The notes under the pieces: generated by a model
Databases searched by the model: none
Told to the model about the DNA's origin: nothing
Seen by the model: the letters and a program-made list of their open reading frames with translations, nothing else
Assembly (NCBI GenBank): GCA_015486445.1
Contig: WFRT01000160.1
Span: forward strand, 1-5,308
DNA: 5,308 bases
Origin: Pseudomonadota bacterium
GTDB taxonomy: Bacteria > Desulfobacterota > Anaeroferrophillalia > Anaeroferrophillales > Tharpellaceae
Reading direction: 5' to 3'
Shown here: positions 1 through 5,097 of the stretch, piece by piece
Layout: every line of letters starts with the position of its first letter
Numbering within the stretch: the first letter of the stretch is position 1
Made by a program: the position numbers and the translations under genes

Positions 1-3000
1 CCCCCGTCACCTTCATACAGCCGGCGCTCGAGTTCACGCTGGGTGACAACCGCGGCATGACTGCCAAGCAGGTATTCGTCGGTTTCCAGTTCTTTGGCCC
101 CGGTGGCGATGATCACCACCCCGTGTTCGAGCAGTTCCATCGCTTCGTCAGTTACCACCATGGTCTGGAAATTACCAATGAAACCGTCGATTTCGCGGAT
201 CCTGGCCCCGGTATAGACGGTAATCAGATCGCTTGCGGCCACTTTCCGCAGCAGGCCTTCCAGGTGCCGGCGGGTGTCGAGCCCCTCGAGGGTGCGATAG
301 AGATGGCGGTAGTTGCCGCCAAGTTCATTTTCCTTTTCAATAATGTAGGAGGAAAATCCCTGCTCGGCCAGGGCCAGCGCCGCGGTGATTCCCGCCAGGC
401 CGCCGCCGATGATCAAGGCCCGCTTGTCAACCGGCAGTTGACCCGGTTTGAGCGGGGTCAGGTAGCGGGCCTTGCTGACCGCCATGCGCACCAGGTCCTT
501 GGCCTTGGCGGTGGCGGCTTCGGGTTCGTGCATGTGGACCCAGGAGTCCTGATCGCGAATGTTGGCCATCTCGAAAAGATAACGGTTGAGCCCGGCCTTT
601 TCACAGTTCTCCTGGAAAAGGGGCTCGTGGGTCCGGGGCGAACAGGAAGCCACCACCATCCGGGTCAGGTTGTGCTCCTTGATGATTTCGGCCATACTGA
701 CCGCGGTATCCTGGGAACAGGTAAAGAGATTTTCGGCAACGTAGACGACATCGGGCAGGTTTCTGGCGTATTCAACCACCTCGGGAACATTGACAACCCC
801 GCCGATATTGATTCCGCAGTGACAGACAAAGACCCCGATCCGCGGGCCCATGCCGCGCAGGTCGGTTTCGGCCGGCAGTTCCTCGACCGTGGTCAGCGTG
901 CCCCGGCTTTCGGCCAGCAGGCCGCTGACGCAGGCCGCGGCGCCGCTGGCTTCCATAACGGTTTCCGGGATATCCTTGGGGCCGGCGAAAACGCCGCAGA
1001 CGTAAACCCCGTCACGGCTGGTGGCAACCGGGTTCTCGAGAATGGTCCGGCAGAAACCGTGCCGATTCAGTTCGATGCCGAGGTTTTCGGCCAGTTCGCG
1101 GGCCCGGGCCGGGGGCTGAAAACCGACCGAAAGCACCACCATGTCGAACTCCTCCTCGACCTGGCGGCCGTCCTCGAGGCTGTAGGTCAGCAAAAGATTT
1201 TTCGACTGCTGCAGTTCCTTGACCGTCGAGGGAATCGATTTGATATAGCGGATGCCGTATTCGTCCCGGGCCCGGTTGATGAAACGGTCGAAATCCTTGC
1301 CGTAGGCGCGGATGTCGATATAGAAGATGGTCGGCTCGAGCCCGGCGGCGTGCTCCTTGCCGATAATCGCCTCCTTGGTCGCGTACATACAGCAGACCGA
1401 AGAGCACCAGGGGCTGTTGCAGGAGGCGTCGCGGGAGCCGACGCACTGGATGAAAGCCACCTTTTTCGGTTCACGGCCGTCCGAAAGGCGCTGCACGTGG
1501 CCGAAGAACGGGCCGGAGGCTGAGAGAATGCGTTCGAACTGGATGCTGGTGACAACGTTGTCGTAGAGCCCGAAACCGAATTCCCCCTTGTTGACCGCGT
1601 CAAAGATCTCACCGCCCGGGGCGGCGATGATGGCGCCGACCTCGATGGTCTCTTCGGATACACACATCTCGTGGTCGATCGCCTTGGCCACGCAGGCGTC
1701 AACGCACTGGTAGCACTCGGAACAGATGCCGCAGTTCAAGCACTTTTCCGCTTCCCGGCGGGCCTGTTCCTCGCTGTAGCCCAGCATGACCTCGGCAAAG
1801 TTCTTTTTCCGCACCTCGGGATCGAGTTCGGGCATCGGGATGCGGCCCTCTTTCTTCCGGTTCGCAATCTTCTCCGGGCTCGGGACCGCAATGTAATCGT
1901 CCCAGTTTTCCCGGCGACCGGCTTTCAGATCCTCGCCCTTGAGATAGCGGTCGATCGAAACCGCCGCCTCCTTGCCGGCACTGACCGCCTCGATCACCGT
2001 AGCCGGCCCCAGGACCAGGTCGCCGCCGGCGAAAACCCCGGGCTCGGCAGTGGCGCCGGTGAGCCGATCGACCTCGACCGTGTTCCATGAGGTCAGGGAT
2101 ATTTTTTTCTGTTTCTGTAAAAGCGCAAGGTCACTGCGCTGGCCGATGGCCGCGACCACGGCGTCGACCTCGATGACGAATTCGGAACCGGCAACCGGCA
2201 CCGGCCGCCGCCGGCCGCTCTCGTCGGCCGGCCCCAGTTCCATGCGCACGCATTCGAGCCCCGTCACCCGGCCCTTTTCGCCCAGCACCCGGACCGGGGC
2301 CGCGAGAAATTCCATTCTGATTCCTTCGGCCAGGGCTTCCTCGATTTCCTCGGCCGCGGCCGGCATCTCCTCCCGGGTCCGCCGGTAGAGAATGAAAGCC
2401 TCCTCGGACCCGTTGCGCAGGGCGGTCCGAACCGCGTCCATGGCAACGTTGCCGCCGCCGATCACGGCCACCTTCCGGCCCAGGTCGACCTGCTCCCCGA
2501 GATTGACGCGGCGCAGGTAGTCGATTCCCTGGATATTGCCTGCCAGCTCCTCGCCCTCGATCCCGAGCTGGTTGCCGACGTGGGCCCCGACCCCGATAAA
2601 AAGAGCGTCGTAGTTCTTTTTCAATTCGGCCAGTGAAACATCCTTGCCAACCCTGGTGTTGCACCTGATCTCGACCCCCAGGGCCTTGATCACCTCGATT
2701 TCGGCGGCCAGCAGATCCCGGGGCAGGCGGTAGTCGGGAATGCCCACCGCCAGCATCCCGCCGGGTACCGGCAGGGCCTCGAAAACGGTTACCTTGTAGC
2801 CCGCGACAGCCAGGTAGTAGGCCGCGCTCAAACCGGCCGGACCGGCCCCGACAATGGCCACCTTCTGCGCTTTCGGCTCCTCGATTCCGGGGATAAAACG
2901 GGTTTCGGCATCAAGATCGAGATCGGCGACGAAACGCTTTAAGTGCATGATCGCCACCGGGTCGTCGACCTCGGCCCGCATACAGGCCGTTTCACAGGGA

Positions 3001-3617
3001 TGGTTGCAGACCCGGCCGCAGACCACCGGGAAAGGGTTGTCGCGCTTGATCAGGGCCAGGGCCTCGCGATATTTGCCTTTGGCGATCAGGGCAACGTAGC
3101 CCTGGACACTGATATGGGCCGGGCAGGCCGCCTTGCAGGGCGAGGTCCCGGCCTTGTCGATGGCAAAGGCGCTGGGAATGGCCTGGGGAAATTTCCGGTA
3201 GATCGCCTTGCGGCGGTCGAGATTGTGGTTGAAATCGGAGGTCAAATCGACCGGACAGACATCAACGCATTCGCCGCAGCCGGTACACTTGTCGAGATCG
3301 ACAAAACGGGGATGGCGTCGCAGCGTCACCTTGAAACGGCCGGGCTCGCCCTCGACCCGAACGATCTCCCGCCGGGTCAGGATGTCGACGTTAGGATGCC
3401 GGCCGACTTCGACCAGCTTGGGGGAAAGAATGCAGGCTGAACAATCGTTGGTGGGAAAGGTTTTGTCAAGCTGGGCCATGACCCCGCCGATGCTGATATC
3501 CTCCTCGACGAGGTAAACCTTAGTCCCCGAATTAACCAGGTCCAGAGAGGCCTGGATTCCGGCGATGCCCGACCCCACGATCATCGCCGCGCCGACTTTG
3601 CTGTTTTTCTTGGTCAC
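1..3617 (-). CDS. Giant HdrA-GltD-HdrA fusion flavoprotein (HdrL-like), 3' end beyond window
   Basis: Soluble Fe-S flavoprotein of the heterodisulfide reductase subunit A family; 1205 codons are visible with no internal stop, and the C-terminus lies off the left edge. Domains: HdrA FAD half 9-100 (GSGIAG at 15-20; DCSACILSPK at 58-67); [4Fe-4S] motif CxxCxxCxxxCP at 111-122; GltD-like Fe-S domain about 150-235 (Cys161, 165, 200, 204, 208, 212); GltD FAD fold 253-300 (GAGPAG 257-262); NADPH fold (GGGNVAMD 387-394, YRR 411-413); second FAD motif (GGD 531-533); cysteine cluster 626-642; rest of the HdrA FAD domain 655-905 (QCVGSR 724-729, CSSVCC 738-743); second HdrA with N-terminal domain 926-1055 (CHCG 932-935, SCSPR 991-995) and FAD fold from 1067 (GGGLAG 1071-1076). 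The start is GTG: an in-frame TAA lies just upstream and AGAGGG sits 8 nt before it. Inferred role: electron transfer or bifurcation involving NAD(P)H and ferredoxin/Hdr partners; the true partners are not visible. Large HdrA-like proteins with a GltD region are, as I recall, known from sulfate reducers. Confidence 0.93.
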   Translation of the reverse strand, partial: MTKKNSKVGAAMIVGSGIAGIQASLDLVNSGTKVYLVEEDISIGGVMAQLDKTFPTNDCSACILSPKLVEVGRHPNVDILTRREIVRVEGEPGRFKVTLRRHPRFVDLDKCTGCGECVDVCPVDLTSDFNHNLDRRKAIYRKFPQAIPSAFAIDKAGTSPCKAACPAHISVQGYVALIAKGKYREALALIKRDNPFPVVCGRVCNHPCETACMRAEVDDPVAIMHLKRFVADLDLDAETRFIPGIEEPKAQKVAIVGAGPAGLSAAYYLAVAGYKVTVFEALPVPGGMLAVGIPDYRLPRDLLAAEIEVIKALGVEIRCNTRVGKDVSLAELKKNYDALFIGVGAHVGNQLGIEGEELAGNIQGIDYLRRVNLGEQVDLGRKVAVIGGGNVAMDAVRTALRNGSEEAFILYRRTREEMPAAAEEIEEALAEGIRMEFLAAPVRVLGEKGRVTGLECVRMELGPADESGRRRPVPVAGSEFVIEVDAVVAAIGQRSDLALLQKQKKISLTSWNTVEVDRLTGATAEPGVFAGGDLVLGPATVIEAVSAGKEAAVSIDRYLKGEDLKAGRRENWDDYIAVPSPEKIANRKKEGRIPMPELDPEVRKKNFAEVMLGYSEEQARREAEKCLNCGICSECYQCVDACVAKAIDHEMCVSEETIEVGAIIAAPGGEIFDAVNKGEFGFGLYDNVVTSIQFERILSASGPFFGHVQRLSDGREPKKVAFIQCVGSRDASCNSPWCSSVCCMYATKEAIIGKEHAAGLEPTIFYIDIRAYGKDFDRFINRARDEYGIRYIKSIPSTVKELQQSKNLLLTYSLEDGRQVEEEFDMVVLSVGFQPPARARELAENLGIELNRHGFCRTILENPVATSRDGVYVCGVFAGPKDIPETVMEASGAAACVSGLLAESRGTLTTVEELPAETDLRGMGPRIGVFVCHCGINIGGVVNVPEVVEYARNLPDVVYVAENLFTCSQDTAVSMAEIIKEHNLTRMVVASCSPRTHEPLFQENCEKAGLNRYLFEMANIRDQDSWVHMHEPEAATAKAKDLVRMAVSKARYLTPLKPGQLPVDKRALIIGGGLAGITAALALAEQGFSSYIIEKENELGGNYRHLYRTLEGLDTRRHLEGLLRKVAASDLITVYTGARIREIDGFIGNFQTMVVTDEAMELLEHGVVIIATGAKELETDEYLLGSHAAVVTQRELERRLYEGDG

Positions 3618-3620
3618 CGA

Positions 3621-3647
3621 TTAAACCCTCTTGCAAGAATAATTCAT
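3621..3647 (-). other. Possible 8-codon upstream ORF (leader peptide) ahead of the HdrA-like gene
   Basis: ATG at 3647 opens an 8-codon frame (MNYSCKRV) ending at TAA 3623-3621, in the same frame as the large gene and only 3 nt before its GTG. It spans the ribosome binding site of the large gene, so translating it could couple to or block initiation at the GTG. No convincing ribosome binding site precedes its own ATG (only a weak TTGGG), so it may be chance. Confidence 0.15.
3626..3631 (-). promoter_or_regulatory. Ribosome binding site deciding the GTG start of the HdrA-like gene
   Basis: AGAGGG on the minus strand lies 8 nt upstream of the GTG at 3617. An in-frame TAA at 3623-3621 excludes any longer reading frame, so the ATG at 3647 cannot be the start. 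The next in-frame ATG is codon 12, already inside the beta strand that leads into the GxGxxG FAD motif, so GTG is the best supported start. Confidence 0.7.
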
Positions 3648-3708
3648 GGCCCAAGACACCATCACCGGATCAATGACCGGAGCGCCCAGCCAGAAAATAT
3701 TTTAACGA

Positions 3709-3728
3709 TTACATTATGTTACAATAAT
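3709..3728 (+). repeat. 10-bp-period direct repeat beginning TTACA, within the promoter region
   Basis: TTACATTATG (3709-3718) is followed immediately by TTACAATAAT (3719-3728), matching at 7 of 10 positions. The 10-bp period puts both copies on the same face of the helix, as in tandem operator half-sites. It overlaps the candidate -10 region of the HdrA-like gene. No regulator family is recognised, and AT-rich sequence makes chance resemblance possible. Confidence 0.3.
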
Positions 3729-3739
3729 TATCAAGGCAA
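3711..3739 (-). promoter_or_regulatory. Candidate sigma-70-type promoter for the HdrA-like gene
   Basis: On the minus strand TTGCCT (3739-3734) is followed after 17 nt by TAATGT (3716-3711); an overlapping reading gives CATAAT at 3718-3713 with a 15-nt spacer. TTGATA (3734-3729) is a further -35-like hexamer. This is the most AT-rich stretch directly upstream of the gene, in an otherwise GC-rich window, and would give a leader of roughly 90 nt. Matches to consensus are partial, so the exact hexamers are uncertain. Confidence 0.35.
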
Positions 3740-3800
3740 CACATCACCTGCCCGGAAAAAGCTGCAGCATCCCATTGGCAGGCATGTGAAATGTTTCTTT

Positions 3801-3860
3801 AGATTGAGTGCAAAAAAAAGTCAATCTTTTTCGGCTGACTTTTTCAATTTTTGCAAATCT
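3801..3860 (-). terminator. Long imperfect hairpin with A/T tracts; candidate terminator or attenuator
   Basis: Arms on the plus strand are AGATT (3801-3805), TGCAAAAA (3809-3816) and AAAGTCA (3817-3823), pairing with TGACTTT (3836-3842), TTTTTGCA (3848-3855) and AATCT (3856-3860). That is 20 bp with a GAG bulge on one side and TTCAA on the other. On the minus strand the inner stem (AAAAAGTCA with TGACTTTTT) runs into eight T, as in an intrinsic terminator, and would end transcription coming from the His-rich gene. The plus strand is nearly symmetric. The stem is poor in G+C, so termination may be weak. Confidence 0.4.
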
Positions 3861-3940
3861 GGCCCGGGCCTACCGCGGCGGCCGGACTTTCCGGCATCCG
3901 GGCAGCTTAAGTTTTACCGGACTCTCGCCGGCATGAGCGG

Positions 3941-3977
3941 GCCGGAAAGCAGGCTCCGGCGGCGAAAGCCTGCCGGC
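3941..3977. repeat. GC-rich stem-loop 3' of the His-rich gene
   Basis: GCAGGCT (3949-3955) pairs perfectly with AGCCTGC (3967-3973) around an 11-nt loop. An outer GCCG (3941-3944) pairs with CGGC (3974-3977) across a 4-nt bulge (GAAA, 3945-3948... on the left arm). It lies 30 nt beyond the stop of the His-rich gene. No T-tract follows on either strand, so it is not a standard intrinsic terminator; it could stabilise the 3' end of the His-rich transcript. Confidence 0.4.
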
Positions 3978-4006
3978 GACCGCGCCGGGAGGATTACAGG
4001 GCCCCG

Positions 4007-4267
4007 TCAATGATCGTGGGAGTGTTCTTCGGCGGCGTGGGCGGGATGCTCATGATCATGCGGACCGTGCTCGCCGGTGTGGTCGTGCTGATGTTCATTT
4101 TCGGAACCGGAATGAACATGCTCGTGTTTATGTTCGTGGGCGTGGGCATGCTCGTGTTCGTGCTGGTGTCCGTGAGAATGGGTGGTGTCCCCGTGGGTAT
4201 GCTCATGCTCATGATAGTGCGTGTGTCGGTGCGAGTGCTGGTGCCGGTGCTCGTGATTTCCTTTCAT
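4007..4267 (-). CDS. Small histidine-rich protein, probable metal binding
   Basis: The 86-residue product has 34 histidines (about 40%), no cysteine and no hydrophobic segment. From residue 5 to about 25 every second residue is His, the remainder being mostly Glu, Asp, Thr, Gln, Arg and Ala, followed by looser HxH and HDH clusters and an ending SHDH. Such sequences bind Ni, Zn, Co or Cu, as in Hpn-type nickel proteins and the His-rich tails of HypB and SlyD. Here the tract is the whole protein, with no attached domain and no signal peptide, so a cytoplasmic metal buffer or store is inferred. ATG 4267 is preferred because GGAG (4277-4274) lies 6 nt upstream; an in-frame ATG at 4279 would add four residues but lacks a site. 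His codons are a mix of CAC and CAT, which suggests protein-level conservation rather than a fresh DNA repeat. It follows DUF302 by 94 nt; a TTGACA hexamer at 4336-4331 lacks a good -10. Confidence 0.75.
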   Translation of the reverse strand: MKGNHEHRHQHSHRHTHYHEHEHTHGDTTHSHGHQHEHEHAHAHEHKHEHVHSGSENEHQHDHTGEHGPHDHEHPAHAAEEHSHDH

Positions 4268-4361
4268 TCGCTTCTCCATGCCAAAAGATTCAGGTTGCCG
4301 TCAATAAACACTGCATCGGCCGGAAGCCAATGTCAAGAGTATTTTTATTTTTTCGGGCTCC

Positions 4362-4820
4362 CTACTCCCCCGCCGCGGCCTTGGCCATCCCGGCCAGGGC
4401 CCCGGAGATCTTCGCCAGAACCTTCCCGCAGCCTTTCATCCGGTGCCTTGCGGCAAGGTAGCGAGGATCGTTGTAGGAGACCCAGACCCGGCCCTTGTCG
4501 TCTTCCCAGACCAGAGCCTTCTGGGGCAGATCGAGGGCCACGCGGGGTTGGCATTGCATCAGCAGGCTGCCGATCTTGGGGTTGCCGAAAATTATCAGTT
4601 CCATGTCTCGCAGCTTGACACCGACCTTTTCCGCCGCCGAGGCATGGTTTATCCGGTTGAACACGGTCATCCCCTTTTTCCGCAGGATGCTTTCCAGGCG
4701 GTCGGCAGTCACCTTTACGCCGTGGGTGCTTCGCACACTGATCACCCCGTCCGTCTCCCCGGCTCCGGCGGGAACAACCAGCACCAATAACAACAGTCCA
4801 GCCAAGAGCGCTTTTTTCAT
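4362..4820 (-). CDS. DUF302 family protein with signal peptide
   Basis: The 152-residue protein is of the DUF302 (TT1751-like) family, whose biochemical role is not established. Residues 1-20 form a signal peptide: Lys2-Lys3, a Leu/Val-rich core 4-16, then PAGA with likely cleavage after Ala20, giving a periplasmic or secreted protein. The DUF302 fold follows, about 25-125, with family-typical stretches: KGMTVFNRINHA 49-60, ELIIFGNPKIGSLLMQ 74-89, ALDLPQKALVWED 95-107 and VWVSYNDPRYLAARH 112-126. Cys90 and Cys131 are the only cysteines and might form a disulfide after export. The C-terminal tail (133-152) is Ala/Gly/Lys-rich and probably helical. Start choice is firm: GGAGG (4830-4826) lies 5 nt before ATG 4820. 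A sigma-54-like site (4872-4857) and further repeats lie upstream. The length is normal for the exported form of the family. Confidence 0.92.
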   Translation of the reverse strand: MKKALLAGLLLLVLVVPAGAGETDGVISVRSTHGVKVTADRLESILRKKGMTVFNRINHASAAEKVGVKLRDMELIIFGNPKIGSLLMQCQPRVALDLPQKALVWEDDKGRVWVSYNDPRYLAARHRMKGCGKVLAKISGALAGMAKAAAGE

Positions 4821-4856
4821 TTTTTCCTCCCGGCCGGCGGACCGACCTCATTAATC

Positions 4857-4872
4857 AGCATAATCTTTACCA
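4857..4872 (-). promoter_or_regulatory. Candidate sigma-54 (-24/-12) promoter for the DUF302 gene
   Basis: The minus strand reads TGGTAAAGATTATGCT, which has the invariant GG and GC of sigma-54 promoters separated by exactly 10 nt, with TGG and TGC in register. Agreement outside this core is modest (the consensus CACG after TGG is TAAA here). A start about 12 nt downstream, near 4846, would leave a leader of about 25 nt with the strong ribosome binding site inside it, a good geometry. Short motifs of this kind do occur by chance. Confidence 0.35.
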
Positions 4873-4916
4873 GCCATCCGGGCTCCACAGCAACCCCTTC
4901 GCAGTCCTTACCAGCC
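4862..4916 (-). repeat. Imperfect 14-bp direct repeat, 41-bp period, upstream of DUF302
   Basis: GGCTGGTAAGGACT (4916-4903) and GGCTGGTAAAGATT (4875-4862) match at 12 of 14 positions, spaced 41 bp start to start (about four helical turns). The downstream copy forms the left part of the sigma-54-like site; in the upstream copy the following GC falls 2 nt too close, so only one copy can act as a -24/-12 element. The pair could be tandem operator sites or a partly duplicated promoter. Confidence 0.4.
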
Positions 4917-4926
4917 GGGAGAATAT

Positions 4927-4961
4927 TTTGTCAAACCCGTACATCCTATTATATTGACAAA
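4927..4961. promoter_or_regulatory. 8-bp perfect inverted repeat over promoter-like hexamers
   Basis: TTTGTCAA (4927-4934) and TTGACAAA (4954-4961) are perfect inverted arms around 19 nt. The spacer carries a perfect TATAAT on the minus strand (4953-4948). On the plus strand TTGTCA (4928-4933), 16 nt and TATATT (4950-4955) make a plausible promoter, though no plus-strand gene follows in the window. The minus TATAAT has no good -35. This is a likely operator/promoter region for DUF302 transcription; no regulator is assigned. Confidence 0.35.
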
Positions 4962-5049
4962 CGTCTCCAGGTGACGACAAAAACATGCCTGGCAGAAGGC
5001 TACCCGGGCGGGTCAGAAAACCTTGAGTAACTATTCAGCTAAATTTTAT

Positions 5050-5085
5050 CTCCCCTCTTTCAGGAGGGGGCGGGGGTGGTTTTTC
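5050..5085. repeat. REP-like GC-rich palindrome downstream of the RimI gene
   Basis: CCCCTC (5052-5057) pairs with GAGGGG (5064-5069) around TTTCAG, followed by GCGGGGGTGG and five T on the plus strand, ending 12 nt before the stop codon of the acetyltransferase gene. This layout of a pyrimidine/purine palindrome plus a trailing GGGGGTGG block resembles dispersed intergenic elements seen in many bacterial genomes. On the minus strand the hairpin is followed by AGATAAAATTT, so it would at best be a weak terminator for the acetyltransferase. Its repeat status cannot be shown from a single copy. Confidence 0.35.
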
Positions 5086-5097
5086 GGAGGTGAAAGT

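Larger units (their letters stand above)
3618..4006. other. 389-nt intergenic region between the His-rich and HdrA-like genes
   Basis: No convincing gene lies here. From right to left it holds a GC-rich hairpin (3941-3977), a small perfect hairpin with 6-bp arms GCCGGA/TCCGGC (3881-3895), an A/T-flanked long hairpin (3801-3860), an AT-rich promoter-like segment (about 3695-3740) and the leader of the HdrA-like gene. A plus-strand frame from 3786 to 4013 is open but looks like no known protein and is Arg/Pro-rich, as expected of non-coding GC-rich DNA. The GC-rich half resembles no riboswitch class that I can recognise. Confidence 0.6.

Noticed and set aside
57..1523. Plus-strand open frame of 488 codons
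   Set aside because: It is the antisense of the HdrA-like gene. The minus-strand translation carries clear family motifs throughout, whereas the plus-strand product is Gly/Asp/Val-rich with no recognisable domain.
1..3617. Possibility that the HdrA-like region is several genes or a frameshifted gene
   Set aside because: Codon-by-codon reading from GTG 3617 to position 3 gives 1205 sense codons with no stop, and each domain junction is continuous in one frame.
3861..4006. GC-rich segment with CTGTAAT- and CCTGCCGG-like pieces reminiscent of a cobalamin riboswitch
   Set aside because: The pieces are in the wrong order, the GCCACTG core is missing and no GGTGCC-type element is present on either strand, so no riboswitch is called.
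3786..4013. Plus-strand 75-codon frame in the intergenic region
   Set aside because: It has no family resemblance, starts inside an A/T-tract hairpin and becomes Arg/Pro/Gly-rich in GC-rich DNA, as expected of non-coding sequence.
4010..4618. Plus-strand frame coding a very hydrophobic Val/Met/Leu-rich N-terminus resembling a membrane protein
   Set aside because: It is the antisense of the His-rich gene: CAC and CAT codons read backwards as GTG and ATG, giving Val and Met. The hydrophobicity is an artefact, and the frame then runs on through the DUF302 gene.
4345..4851. Minus-strand 168-codon frame overlapping DUF302
   Set aside because: It is a shifted frame of the DUF302 gene with Arg/Gly-rich composition; the DUF302 frame has the signal peptide, ribosome binding site and family motifs.
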